A stretch of DNA of 53,526 bases from Desulfuromonadaceae bacterium (GTDB lineage: Bacteria > Desulfobacterota > Desulfuromonadia > Desulfuromonadales > JAAYDE01). A program made the position numbers and the translations under genes. The DNA is taken from assembly GCA_012512925.1 (NCBI GenBank), contig JAAZDE010000099.1, positions 1 through 53,526 of the forward strand, given 5' to 3'. Positions 29,665 through 38,648 of the stretch are shown here, in pieces; within the stretch, counting starts at the first letter, position 1; each line of letters opens with the position of its first letter. The notes under the pieces were generated by a model. It did no database searches and was not told where the DNA came from. It saw only the letters and a program-made list of their open reading frames with translations.

Positions 29665-30632
29665 GGCCGCGTTCTTTTCTCCCCATGTAGTCGATCCAGA
29701 ATAGCGGCGGCCAGCAGCGGGATGTTGATCTCGTGATGGCCGGTGATGGAATAGCCGCGTCCCCGGCAGGAAGTCGGCCTTTTGACCACATTCTGCAGCG
29801 GACGGTAGTGCCGGATCATGTCGAAGTCGGCGGTGGTGAAATCATCGAGAGATTTCCCGAGGTTCCGGGCGATCGACAGGGCTTTCAGAAAAACCTCGGG
29901 CAACAGGACCGCCGAACCGACGTTGAGCCATACCCCTCCGCCGCCCAGTTCGCCGACAAGGGATACCAGCAGGCGGAAATCCCGAAAAGTCATCTCTCCG
30001 GTCACGCTCCCGTCCGCCAGCGGATGCTGATGAATGATGTCGGTACCGATGGCCACATGGACCGTCGCCGGCACTTCGTTTGCGGCACAGGCAGCCAGCA
30101 GACTGAAATCTTCAAAGGGGTGGGCATGATCAATAATCCAGCGTCCGATCGCCTCGCCGAAACCGATATTTTCTTCACTTCCTTTTTTGAGCGCCCGGTT
30201 CATGCCGGACCCGGTCTCCTCGGCGAATCCGAAATCGCCGGAATGGAGAACCGCGCCGACATCTTCCGAGGTGGCGCCGATCAGGGAAACCTCGAAATCA
30301 TGGATGGCCGCCGCTCCATTCATGGCCACCGCGGTGATGACATCCTCCTCGATCAACTGCTTTATAATCGGTTGCAGCCCGCATTTGATCACATGCCCCC
30401 CCAGGGCCATGACCACCGGTTTTCCCTGGTCTCTCGCCGAAAGGATGTCCTCCGCCACCTGGCGCAGGTTTTCGGCCCCCAGCAGATTGGGAAGGCGGCT
30501 GAAAAAATCGCCGAAGGAGAGATTCGGGGGAAAGGCCCGGGCGAAATGCTCGCGCACATTCACTTTGTTGTCGCGGGACACGATGGGATAGGTTTTGACC
30601 TGGGTCAGGTCCGCCGGTTCTTTTTTTTTCAT
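29661..30632 (-). CDS. Conserved protein of unknown function, faintly deoxyhypusine-synthase-like
   Basis: Soluble protein of 323 residues with no signal peptide. I do not know a function. The conserved-looking core is [17 protein letters not shown], then [24 protein letters not shown], and later [13 protein letters not shown] and [22 protein letters not shown]. The order of a GGxxxKxG element, an NGA...DFE element and a late GS-containing strand recalls the NAD-binding Rossmann-like fold of deoxyhypusine synthase, but the similarity is weak and bacteria lack eIF5A. The gene sits between the LPS-kinase-like gene and hldE, with seven bases before it and a four-base overlap after it, so an LPS or heptose-related role is likely from context alone. 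Confidence 0.8.
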   Translation of the reverse strand: MKKKEPADLTQVKTYPIVSRDNKVNVREHFARAFPPNLSFGDFFSRLPNLLGAENLRQVAEDILSARDQGKPVVMALGGHVIKCGLQPIIKQLIEEDVITAVAMNGAAAIHDFEVSLIGATSEDVGAVLHSGDFGFAEETGSGMNRALKKGSEENIGFGEAIGRWIIDHAHPFEDFSLLAACAANEVPATVHVAIGTDIIHQHPLADGSVTGEMTFRDFRLLVSLVGELGGGGVWLNVGSAVLLPEVFLKALSIARNLGKSLDDFTTADFDMIRHYRPLQNVVKRPTSCRGRGYSITGHHEINIPLLAAAILDRLHGEKRTRP

Positions 30633-30639
30633 GTCTGTG

Positions 30640-31323
30640 TCAGGTTGGGTTGGGAGGTCGAAAAAAGGGGACCTCCTTGGTCAGTCGCTGCCAGAACCGC
30701 TCCTTTTCATTCGAACTCAGCAAAGAAGCATCCATATAATTCCGTACAAAAGATTCGACTCCATTGGCCTCGATCCGTTTCCTGTCCTCTTCATAGCGAA
30801 TCATGTGCTTGAAGTTTCTCACCCTTTTGGAAAGGCTCAAAGCTGCTTTGTGAATAGTCATATCGGCGACATCGATCAGGGCAAAAGGATTATCTCCCTC
30901 GGAGACAATGACATTGCCGAAATGTATGGAACGGAAAAATATTCCCTTGCCGTGAAGTTGGGCAAAAAAGATGGAAAAGCGGGCCAGGATATCATCCCTG
31001 CCGGCTGGGTCCGCCAGCACCTCGCGCAAGGTGCGGCCGGCTACGGAGCGGTAAAGCACGAGGTGTTGTTTCTTGGCGGGGCAGGTGAAAATGTTTTCCA
31101 CATCCACCGTCTTTACCCCGAGAACCAGCAGCGATTCGGCGTTTTGTTGAAAACGGACCGCGTAAGGCCGAAGAAAATCGGAGGTGATAAAGTTTCGGCG
31201 GCGGAATATTTTGACGATCATCCCGTCGGCAAGTTCGAAAACCTTGACCCCTCGCCCGTCTCTGGCCAATGGTCGAGCTCTATCCAGAAGTTGCTGGTAT
31301 TGATCGGTGGATAAATGATTCAT
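30640..31323 (-). CDS. LPS-kinase / 'toluene tolerance' family protein
   Basis: Protein-kinase-fold protein of 227 residues, similar to the WaaP/Kdo-kinase relatives often annotated toluene tolerance. The start ATG at 31323 overlaps the gmhA stop (ATGA); the longer track start is inside gmhA. Visible elements: KVFELADGMIVKIFRRR (the Lys of the ATP site), LVLYRSVAGRTLREVL, LHGKGIFFRSIHFGNVIV where the catalytic loop is expected, and FALIDVADMTIHK, whose Asp fits the metal-binding DFG position. In the catalytic loop the usual HGD is replaced by FRSIH, a form I recall in this subfamily, so activity is uncertain. Its place among heptose genes suggests phosphorylation or another modification of LPS core sugar. 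Confidence 0.8.
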   Translation of the reverse strand: MNHLSTDQYQQLLDRARPLARDGRGVKVFELADGMIVKIFRRRNFITSDFLRPYAVRFQQNAESLLVLGVKTVDVENIFTCPAKKQHLVLYRSVAGRTLREVLADPAGRDDILARFSIFFAQLHGKGIFFRSIHFGNVIVSEGDNPFALIDVADMTIHKAALSLSKRVRNFKHMIRYEEDRKRIEANGVESFVRNYMDASLLSSNEKERFWQRLTKEVPFFRPPNPT

Positions 31324-31907
31324 AACTCCCCTTCTGGAGGGAAAAGGGCATCTTCCACCATTTTGCACAGGAGATGAATGACGGCGATATGCATCTCCTG
31401 GATATGGGGGGTCTGATCCGCGGGAACAATAAGTTTGTGATCGGCGATCCCCGCGGCTTCGCCGCCATCCCTGCCGAGCAAAGCGAGGGTGGCGCAGCCG
31501 ATTTTTCCTGCGGTGACGATTGCTTTGTTGATATTGGGGGAATTGCCGCTGGTCGAAATGGCGATCACCAGGTCTCCGGGGACGGCGAGGGCCTCGACCT
31601 GGCGGCTGAAGATGCTTTCAAAACCGAAATCATTGCTCACAGCCGTCAGTGTGGCGGAATTGCCGGTCAAGGCCACAGCTGGGAGCCCCCTTCTGTTCTT
31701 GAGAAAACGGCCGACCAGTTCACCGGCAAAATGTTCGGCATCGGCGGCGGAGCCGCCGTTGCCCATGATCAGCACCTTGTTCCCCCGGCGAAAGGTATCG
31801 GTCAGCAATCGGGCGAAGCAGACGATATCTTCACTGTTTTCCCGTTCCGTTCGCTCCAGCGTTTTCCTAAGAGCAAGAAAGTAACATCCGATGGTATTAG
31901 AAGGCAT
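31320..31907 (-). CDS. gmhA: Phosphoheptose isomerase
   Basis: SIS-domain enzyme that converts sedoheptulose 7-phosphate to D-glycero-D-manno-heptose 7-phosphate, the first committed step to ADP-heptose. The ATG at 31907 gives 195 residues, close to the usual 190-200; the track start at 31967 adds 20 residues without family resemblance. No good Shine-Dalgarno is visible before either start. Signature segments: LIMGNGGSAADAEHFAGELVGRF (residues about 46-68), ISTSGNSPNINKAI, and QEMHIAVIHLLCKMVED near the C-terminus with catalytic Glu and His residues. It leads the five-gene coupled stretch gmhA-kinase-unknown-hldE-gmhB. Its substrate, sedoheptulose 7-phosphate, is a product of the transketolase/transaldolase genes in this same window. 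Confidence 0.96.
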   Translation of the reverse strand: MPSNTIGCYFLALRKTLERTERENSEDIVCFARLLTDTFRRGNKVLIMGNGGSAADAEHFAGELVGRFLKNRRGLPAVALTGNSATLTAVSNDFGFESIFSRQVEALAVPGDLVIAISTSGNSPNINKAIVTAGKIGCATLALLGRDGGEAAGIADHKLIVPADQTPHIQEMHIAVIHLLCKMVEDALFPPEGEL

Positions 31908-31989
31908 TAATAACCCGCATGTTAGATGATTATTAGAGTGGTATCTTTTTTGGATCCACCAGTTCAAGGAAAAAAATCAATTTTTGGGT

Positions 31990-33528
31990 TCATACATTTT
32001 TTCCGAACACCAATACAGATATTTTTTTTCCATTGAATTCTTTAACCAGATGATAATTGGTCATTCCTGTTTTTAAAATATCGTTTTCAGATGTGCTCAA
32101 TACAATGAAGTCACACTGATTTTCAACGGCGGCCTTCTCCAGGTTTTCTTTATTGTTGATGGTGAAATTGTGGTATTTCTCTCTTAGCATTCCGGCGTGA
32201 AAAAGAACCCTTTCCTCCGTAGTTATGATTTTCTTGTTCAAAAGGGTTTTATTATTCTGAAGCCATAATGCGCATTCTCTGATTTCTTTCTTATTTTCAA
32301 TTGAATCGGAAAAACTTTTGGAAGCGGGATAGAACACAAAGAGAAAAAACAGGGTTAGCAAAGCGATTTTCGAATATTTTAGGTTGTTTGTCCATATCCT
32401 CGCACGCTCCAGTCCAAAACCGATAACCGGCAGCAAAAACAGAACCGCCACCATGAGATAACGGCCAGAGATAAAATTTCTGGAAATAATAAAATAATAA
32501 TTCATGGCGAGGTAGGAAAAGGAGAGCCACAACAGGACAATAAGGCCGCCCCGGTAACGATCCCGGCAAGCCAGACCCAAGGCCAGTGGTATCAGAAAAA
32601 TTGGAAAAATTTCCTTGAAAAACTTCAGAAACATTCCCCAAAGGTAGATCCAGGCCATGTTCCGTCGGGCAATTTCAAAAAAATCCTGTCCCCATTCTCC
32701 TCCACGAAACCTTCCTTCGACACTTTTGAGATAATCATAGATCTGGTGGTAATTATTAAGGAAATCGAAGGAAAAATAATGCCTGGCGAAAGGTTTCCAG
32801 GCTATCTGCAGAGCCTCGGAGGGAAAAAACCCAGTCAAAAATAAAACAGCGGAAAGGATGATAGCCAGGCTGGGAATCGCCAGGAAGACGGCCAGACCCC
32901 GAAGATATTTTCTGCGCTCGTCAGAAACGGCCAGAACCACAACCACAGCCGGGAGGTAGGCGAGGATGAAAACGATCCCTTCCAGGCGGAAAAGGGTTGC
33001 CGCCGAGGCGCTGCAAAAGGTCAGCAGAAAATAAAGAGGCCGAGGGTTTTGCAGGGCTTTGACCCCCAGAAACAAGGCGGTGAGGATGAAGAAAAGAAAG
33101 GGAGCATCCTTGACGACTTCCGCCGCAATGCTGTTGGCTGAGGGAAGCAGAATAAATACCAGCCCCGACCAAAAGGCTGCGTTACGGCCGAAAAGCTCCC
33201 TGGTGAGATAATAAAGTGGAATCAGGGTCAGCGTCAGAAAAACCGACGAAAGGATCTTCCCCGCCCAGAACCAGTCCTTTATGACCAGTTGAAAGACCCC
33301 GAGGGTCAGGGAATAAAAAAGCATTTTTTCGTGACCGAAAGCTTCCCGGAAATTCCCCTGCAGCAAATGGTGGGCGGAGTTGGCATAGCGGACGCCATCA
33401 GGATTGATAACCATGACATGGGGAATAATGACGGCTTTGACCAGAACCGACAACAAGACCAGCATAAGGATCTTTTTGTAATCGGATCCCTCCACGAAAT
33501 CTGCCAGGAACGCTTTCATCGCGGCCAC
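31990..33528 (-). CDS. Glycosyltransferase family 39 (ArnT/PMT-like) membrane protein
   Basis: Integral membrane protein of 512 residues with about ten to twelve hydrophobic segments. The first luminal loop carries INPDGVRYANSAHHLLQGN, whose Asp44 matches the catalytic acid of GT-C enzymes that use polyprenyl-phosphate sugars, and KDAPFLFFILTALFLG fits a later conserved loop of this family. The soluble C-terminal ~95 residues are Lys/Asn/Glu-rich and, with the surrounding DNA, clearly more AT-rich than the rest of the window. It lies between ettA and gmhA on the minus strand; the seven-base gap after ettA and 82-base gap before gmhA make shared transcription possible. It probably adds a sugar to LPS, lipid A or a glycan at the periplasmic face; the acceptor is unknown. 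Confidence 0.85.
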   Translation of the reverse strand: MAAMKAFLADFVEGSDYKKILMLVLLSVLVKAVIIPHVMVINPDGVRYANSAHHLLQGNFREAFGHEKMLFYSLTLGVFQLVIKDWFWAGKILSSVFLTLTLIPLYYLTRELFGRNAAFWSGLVFILLPSANSIAAEVVKDAPFLFFILTALFLGVKALQNPRPLYFLLTFCSASAATLFRLEGIVFILAYLPAVVVVLAVSDERRKYLRGLAVFLAIPSLAIILSAVLFLTGFFPSEALQIAWKPFARHYFSFDFLNNYHQIYDYLKSVEGRFRGGEWGQDFFEIARRNMAWIYLWGMFLKFFKEIFPIFLIPLALGLACRDRYRGGLIVLLWLSFSYLAMNYYFIISRNFISGRYLMVAVLFLLPVIGFGLERARIWTNNLKYSKIALLTLFFLFVFYPASKSFSDSIENKKEIRECALWLQNNKTLLNKKIITTEERVLFHAGMLREKYHNFTINNKENLEKAAVENQCDFIVLSTSENDILKTGMTNYHLVKEFNGKKISVLVFGKNV

Positions 33529-33534
33529 CGATTC

Positions 33535-35214
33535 TCAACGGGTCAATTGACGGTATTTGATGCGGTGAGGCCGTTCCGCCTCATCTCCCAGCCGCAGTCT
33601 TCGGTCGGTCTCGTACTCCGAATAGTTCCCTTCGAACCAGACCACTCGGCTGTCCCCCTCGAAGGCGAGGATATGGGTGGCGATACGGTCAAGAAACCAG
33701 CGGTCATGGCTGATCACCACCACACAGCCGGCGAAGTTCAGCAACGCATCCTCCAGGGCCCTCATGGTGTTGACGTCGAGGTCGTTGGTCGGCTCGTCGA
33801 GAAGCAGAACATTGGCCCCTTCCCTCAGTATTTTGGCCAGATGAAGGCGGTTTCGCTCTCCTCCGGAGAGTCCGGCCGTTTTCTTCTGCTGGTCGCCTCC
33901 GGCGAAATTGAAACGGGCCACATAGGCGCGGGAATTGACCAGATGCTTCCCGAGCTGTATCTGTTCGTTGCCGCCAGTGATCTCCTGCCAGATGGTTTTT
34001 TCCGGATCGAGCCGGCGGGCCTGATCCACATAGGCCATTTTGACCGTTTCCCCGATGCGGATCGTGCCCGAATCGGGCTGTTCCTGGCCGGTGATCATCC
34101 TGAACAGGGTCGTCTTGCCGGCGCCGTTGGGTCCGATCACTCCGATGATTCCTCCCGGCGGAAGAGAAAAATTCATATTCTCCACCAGCAGGCGATCTCC
34201 GTATCCCTTGCCGACCTCTTTCGACTCGATCACCACGTCTCCCAGACGAGGTCCCGGAGGTATATAGAGCTCCAGGTTTTTCTCCAGGCTATCGGCTTCC
34301 TGGGTGAGAAGATTCTCATAGGCGCTGATGCGGGCCTTTCCTTTGGCGTGACGCCCCTTGGGGGCCATGCGGATCCACTCCAACTCCCGCTCCAGGGTCT
34401 TCTGGCGGGCCGTCTCCTGTTTTTCTTCCTGGGCGAGACGGGCCTGCTTCTGCTCCAGCCAGGACGAATAGTTCCCTTTCCAGGGGATACCGTGGCCGCG
34501 GTCGAGTTCCAGAATCCAACCCGCCACGTTATCAAGAAAATAGCGGTCATGGGTAACGGCAATGACCGTTCCCTCGTAACGCTGCAGGTGCTGTTCCAGC
34601 CAGGCCACCGTTTCCGCGTCGAGGTGATTGGTTGGCTCGTCCAGAAGAAGGATGTCCGGTTTCTGCAGCAGCAGTCGGCACAGCGCCACCCGCCTTTTCT
34701 CGCCGCCGGAGAGAACTTTGGTCGAGGTGTCGCCGGCGGGACAACGCAGGGCGTCCATGGCCATCTCCAAACGCGAGTCGAGGCTCCATGCATCGGCGGC
34801 ATCGAGTTTCTCCTGGACCTCCCCCTGGCGCTCGATCAGTCCGTCCATCTCCTCATCGGACATCGGTTCGGCAAAGCGGGCGTTGATTTCTTCGAATTCC
34901 TTCAACAGATCGACGGTTTCCTGCACCGCTTCCTCCACCACCTCGCGGACCGTTTTGGATTCATCCAATTGCGGCTCCTGCTCCAGAAAACCGATGGTAA
35001 AACCCGGGGAGAGAATGGTCTTCCCGTTGAATTCCTTGTCCACCCCCGCCATGATGCGCAGCAGGGTACTTTTCCCGGCACCGTTGAGACCAAGAACACC
35101 AATCTTGGCCCCGTAGAAATAGGACAGGGAAATGTCCTTGATAACCTGCTTTTTGTTGATGGTTTTGTTGACTCCGAGCATGGAGTAGATGATCTTCTGG
35201 CCTTCATTGCTCAT
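33535..35214 (-). CDS. ettA: Energy-dependent translational throttle protein EttA (ABC-F ATPase)
   Basis: Ribosome-associated ABC-F ATPase that gates the first steps of elongation according to ATP/ADP levels. I use ATG 35214 (559 residues; E. coli EttA is 555), which has AGGAG upstream, instead of the track start at 35388. Two ABC domains are complete: Walker A GLNGAGKSTLL and [11 protein letters not shown], signatures LSGGEKRRVALC and LSGGERNRLHLA, and Walker B LLLDEPTNHLD and LLLDEPTNDLD. The start IIYSMLGVNKTINKKQVIKDISLSYFYGAKIG and the absence of a C-terminal extension point to the EttA subgroup rather than Uup or YheS. The glycosyltransferase gene follows after seven bases. Confidence 0.95.
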   Translation of the reverse strand: MSNEGQKIIYSMLGVNKTINKKQVIKDISLSYFYGAKIGVLGLNGAGKSTLLRIMAGVDKEFNGKTILSPGFTIGFLEQEPQLDESKTVREVVEEAVQETVDLLKEFEEINARFAEPMSDEEMDGLIERQGEVQEKLDAADAWSLDSRLEMAMDALRCPAGDTSTKVLSGGEKRRVALCRLLLQKPDILLLDEPTNHLDAETVAWLEQHLQRYEGTVIAVTHDRYFLDNVAGWILELDRGHGIPWKGNYSSWLEQKQARLAQEEKQETARQKTLERELEWIRMAPKGRHAKGKARISAYENLLTQEADSLEKNLELYIPPGPRLGDVVIESKEVGKGYGDRLLVENMNFSLPPGGIIGVIGPNGAGKTTLFRMITGQEQPDSGTIRIGETVKMAYVDQARRLDPEKTIWQEITGGNEQIQLGKHLVNSRAYVARFNFAGGDQQKKTAGLSGGERNRLHLAKILREGANVLLLDEPTNDLDVNTMRALEDALLNFAGCVVVISHDRWFLDRIATHILAFEGDSRVVWFEGNYSEYETDRRLRLGDEAERPHRIKYRQLTR

Positions 35215-35266
35215 GGCAGACAGGGCTCCTCGAGTGATTGGTTTTTCAGTGACCTTTGAGTGGACG

Positions 35267-35563
35267 TCATTCCGAATTGTTGAGGCGTTGCAGATATTCC
35301 TCCCACTCCAGCGGCAGGAGATACTTCTTGCGGCTGTTGCATTCCTTGCATGCAGGCACGCAGTTGCCACGGGTGCTGCGACCGCCACGGATGAGGGGAA
35401 CCAGATGGTCCAAAGTCAACTCTGCAGGCGCCACTTCGGCGCCGCAGTAATGGCAGCGGCCGGCGGCTGTTTTCTGACTCCACCAACGGCTTTTGCGCAA
35501 TTCCCTGGCTTTTTCCTTTTCCCGGCGCAATTGTTGGTCGGAAACCTCGACCAGAAATCCCAT
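35267..35563 (-). CDS. Small HNH endonuclease-family protein
   Basis: Predicted zinc-binding HNH protein of 98 residues. The start at ATG 35563 (MGFLVEVSD) follows GGGAAAG; the track start at 35722 lies beyond the opposite trkA promoter and is rejected. A basic N-terminal helix (QLRREKEKARELRKSRWW) is followed by the HNH fold: CHYCG, LTLDHLVPLIRGG (the DH general-base pair), NCVPACKECNSRKK, with the two CxxC pairs holding structural zinc. Small proteins of this type are common in bacteria; some nick DNA, many are uncharacterised. It reads toward ettA, 52 bases away, and may share its transcript. Confidence 0.88.
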   Translation of the reverse strand: MGFLVEVSDQQLRREKEKARELRKSRWWSQKTAAGRCHYCGAEVAPAELTLDHLVPLIRGGRSTRGNCVPACKECNSRKKYLLPLEWEEYLQRLNNSE

Positions 35564-35635
35564 TGTCTTTCCCACTCTTTCAAATTCATTTATATTACCC
35601 CAAACAGGCCTGCCCGGGCAACAGCCGTCGGGGTT

Positions 35636-35664
35636 TTGAACTTGCGCCGGGCATGATTTAATGT
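35636..35664 (+). promoter_or_regulatory. Candidate sigma-70 promoter for trkA
   Basis: TTGAAC and TAATGT are 17 bases apart, 56 bases before the trkA ATG, in the gap shared with the divergent HNH gene. Confidence 0.4.
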
Positions 35665-35720
35665 AGATTGATACAGCGGGTTTATCAACATTCCAATCAC
35701 CGTGAGTCAAGGGTTCGAAC

Positions 35721-37073
35721 ATGAAGATTCTGATTATCGGCGCCGGACAGGTGGGCTTTTACCTGTGCAGCCGACTTTCCGCTGAAGGACACGAGGTCAC
35801 CCTCATCGACCGTAACGCCGAACGTCTCCGGCAGGCCCAGGACAGGCTCAATGTCCTCGGCATCCACGGCAACGGCGCAGGAGCCGAATTTCTCGAACAG
35901 GGCGGGATCAAGGAAACCGACACGCTGATTGCCGTCACCGACCAGGACGAGGTCAACATCCTCGCCTGCCTTTTGGCCCGCAGTTACCAGGTACCCACCC
36001 GCATCGCCCGAGTCAAGAGCATCGAATACTCGGGGCGGGGAGCCACCCTGACCCGTGAAAAACTCGGCATCGACCTGCTGATCAACCCCCAGGATGCGGT
36101 ATCGGAGGAAATCATCAATATCGCCTCCCGAACCGGGGTTTTCGACGTCGCCGAGTTCGCTGAGGGCAAAATTCAATTCCTCGGCTACCGGATCGGCCCG
36201 GAAAGTCCCCTTTGCGAACTTTCCATGAAGGAACTTGGAGAAATTCGCGGCATGTACCGCTTCATCGTCACCGCCATCACGCGGGGGGAGAAAACCATCA
36301 TCCCCCGGGGCGACGATGTTATCAAGGCCGGGGACAGTATCTACATCTTCGCCCACAACAACGATCTTCCCGCCATCTACTATCTGCTCAAGATGGAGGA
36401 AGTGAAAAAAAAGCGCAAACCGCGGACATTCATTCTCGGCGGGGGGCGGATCGGCTTCCAGATTGCCAAACAGCTGGAACAGATCGGTTATGATGTCCGC
36501 CTGGTCGAGCACAACCAGGCCCGTTGCGAGGAACTGGCCGGCAAACTAAAAAAGGTCGTCATCCTGTGGGCGGAAGGAGACGACATCCGTACCCTGATCG
36601 ACGAAGGAGTGGAAACCGCCGATATTTTCATCGCCGTCACCGAGAACGATGAAACCAATATCCTCTGTTCCCTGCTTTGCAAACAACATGGCGCCAGCCG
36701 CACCGTCTCCCTGGTCAGCAAACCGGAGCTTCTTCGTCTGGCCCCGACTCTGGGCATCGATGCGTGCGTCTCTCCCTTTATCGCCGCCGCCTCCGCCATC
36801 CTGAAATATGTCCGCCGCGGCGAGATTCTCACCCTGGCCACCATCGAGGGGAGCAACGCCGAGGTACTGGAGGTCAAGGTACGGGACAAAGCGGAAATCA
36901 CCAATGTGCCGCTCAAGGAGCTCCATTTTCCGGAGGGCGCCATTATCGGCGCCATCGTTCGCGGCAATCACTTTGAGATCGCCACCGGCGAGACCCTCCT
37001 TCAGGTGGGGGACCGGGTGGTCATCTTTTCTCTTCCCGGCTCGGTTCCCAAGGTGGAAAGGTTCTTTGCCTGA
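35721..37073 (+). CDS. trkA: Trk potassium-uptake regulatory subunit TrkA
   Basis: Peripheral cytoplasmic NAD(H)-binding protein that gates the TrkH potassium channel. The 450 residues show the usual duplication: two Rossmann domains with IIGAGQVGFYL at the N-terminus and ILGGGRIGFQIAKQL near residue 235, each followed by a TrkA-C domain (for example FLGYRIGPESPLCELSMKEL and the C-terminal half after residue 370). The acidic residues ending the second strands (LIDRNAERL, LVEHNQARC) fit NAD rather than NADP binding. trkH starts at the base after the trkA stop, so the two subunits are coupled. Confidence 0.96.
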   Translation: MKILIIGAGQVGFYLCSRLSAEGHEVTLIDRNAERLRQAQDRLNVLGIHGNGAGAEFLEQGGIKETDTLIAVTDQDEVNILACLLARSYQVPTRIARVKSIEYSGRGATLTREKLGIDLLINPQDAVSEEIINIASRTGVFDVAEFAEGKIQFLGYRIGPESPLCELSMKELGEIRGMYRFIVTAITRGEKTIIPRGDDVIKAGDSIYIFAHNNDLPAIYYLLKMEEVKKKRKPRTFILGGGRIGFQIAKQLEQIGYDVRLVEHNQARCEELAGKLKKVVILWAEGDDIRTLIDEGVETADIFIAVTENDETNILCSLLCKQHGASRTVSLVSKPELLRLAPTLGIDACVSPFIAAASAILKYVRRGEILTLATIEGSNAEVLEVKVRDKAEITNVPLKELHFPEGAIIGAIVRGNHFEIATGETLLQVGDRVVIFSLPGSVPKVERFFA

Positions 37074-38516
37074 ATGAACATCCCCCTGACCCTGCGAATT
37101 CTCGGCATATTGCTGATATTTCTGGCCGCCGCGCTGCTGCTTCCGCTCCCTTTTTCCTTTTATTTCGCCGACGGCATGGCCACTCATTTCATCATTTCCT
37201 CTTTTCTGTCGCTGGCCGCAGGGCTGATTCTTGTCAAGGTCTTCAACAGTGATAAAGAACTGTCGATCCGTGACGGCTTCGCCGTCGTCACCTTCGGTTG
37301 GCTCTTTTATGCGGCCTTCGGCGCCCTCCCCTATCTCATCAGCGGCGTCATCCCTTCCCTCACCGACGCCTGGTTTGAAACCATGAGCGGATTCACCACA
37401 ACCGGCGCCACCATCCTTGCCAAAATCGAAGGGGTGCCGGAGAGTATCCTTTTGTGGCGGGCGCTCACCCACTGGATGGGGGGGATGGGGATCATCGTTC
37501 TTTCCCTGGCCATCCTGCCCATGCTCGGCATCGGCGGCATGCAGCTTTTCCAGGCCGAAGTGCCCGGTCCCACCGCGGATCGCCTCAAACCGCGGATCCA
37601 GGATACGGCCAAACTGCTGTGGGGTGTCTACATCCTGCTGACCGGTTTGGAGACGATCCTGCTCATGTTCGGCGGCATGACCCTTTACGAGGCCCTCTGC
37701 CACGCCTTCGCCACCCTCGCCACCGGCGGCTTCTCGACCCGTGACGCGTCGGTAGGGGCCTTCTCCAGCCCCTTCATCGATTGGGTCATCACTTTTTTCA
37801 TGTTCCTTGCCGGGATCAATTTTTCCCTTCACTACTACGCCATCCGCGGGCGCCTGGTCGAATATTTCCGCAACCAGGAATGTCTCTTCTATATCTGTCT
37901 GACCCTCATTTCCGTTGTCACCCTCATGGCTTTCAACCAGGGGAAGGTCTACGACTCCCTTTCCGACAACCTGCGCTTCAGCGCTTTCCAGGCGGTTTCC
38001 ATTCTCACCACCACCGGCTTCGGAACCGCCGATTACGAATTCTGGCCCCCCGTCACCGGCTGTATCCTCATTTTCCTGATGTTCGTGGGAGGATGCGCCG
38101 GATCCACCGGCGGCGGGATGAAGGTCGCACGGGTACTGCTGCTCTTCAAGCATGCCCGTTTTCAGCTTTATCACCTCATCCATCCCCGCTCGGTGCAACT
38201 GGTCAAACTCGGCGAGGCGCCGGTTGATCGGGAGGTCATGCAGTCGATTCTCGGTTTTTTCGCGCTTTTTGTGGGAATGTTCGTTTTCGCTACCTTTCTC
38301 ATGGCCGCCACGGGGCTGGACATGGTGACCGCGGCCAGTTCCGTGATCGCCACCCTCGGCAACATCGGCCCCGGCCTCGGTCTCGTCGGCCCGACCGACA
38401 ACTACGCCCACATCGTCCCCTTCGGCAAATGGGTACTCATCACCTGTATGCTCTGCGGCCGTCTGGAACTTTTCACCGTTCTCGTTCTCTTTTTTCCTTC
38501 CCTGTGGCGGAAATGA
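37074..38516 (+). CDS. trkH: Trk potassium-uptake channel subunit TrkH
   Basis: Potassium-translocating membrane subunit of 480 residues. Four pore-loop repeats are expected; the visible selectivity segments include FETMSGFTTTGATIL (first), CHAFATLATGGFSTRD (second), VSILTTTGFGTADYEFW (third) and SVIATLGNIGPGLGLVG (fourth), each with the conserved glycine. The segment LFVGGCAGSTGGGMKVARVLLL is the typical TrkH loop before the last repeat. It begins directly after trkA. The C-terminal segment LCGRLELFTVLVLFFPSLWRK is the usual TrkH ending, so the protein is complete. Confidence 0.96.
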   Translation: MNIPLTLRILGILLIFLAAALLLPLPFSFYFADGMATHFIISSFLSLAAGLILVKVFNSDKELSIRDGFAVVTFGWLFYAAFGALPYLISGVIPSLTDAWFETMSGFTTTGATILAKIEGVPESILLWRALTHWMGGMGIIVLSLAILPMLGIGGMQLFQAEVPGPTADRLKPRIQDTAKLLWGVYILLTGLETILLMFGGMTLYEALCHAFATLATGGFSTRDASVGAFSSPFIDWVITFFMFLAGINFSLHYYAIRGRLVEYFRNQECLFYICLTLISVVTLMAFNQGKVYDSLSDNLRFSAFQAVSILTTTGFGTADYEFWPPVTGCILIFLMFVGGCAGSTGGGMKVARVLLLFKHARFQLYHLIHPRSVQLVKLGEAPVDREVMQSILGFFALFVGMFVFATFLMAATGLDMVTAASSVIATLGNIGPGLGLVGPTDNYAHIVPFGKWVLITCMLCGRLELFTVLVLFFPSLWRK

Positions 38517-38648
38517 TCCCGGAGGATCAAAAGGCCATTCCGGGATTCCTTGGCAAACCGGGGAATTTTTGTTACTTTTCCAATATACAGCTTCCTCCTT
38601 CACTGCCGTTTCGGCACCTGTTCCGATGGGAACAAAAGGAACCGCATC

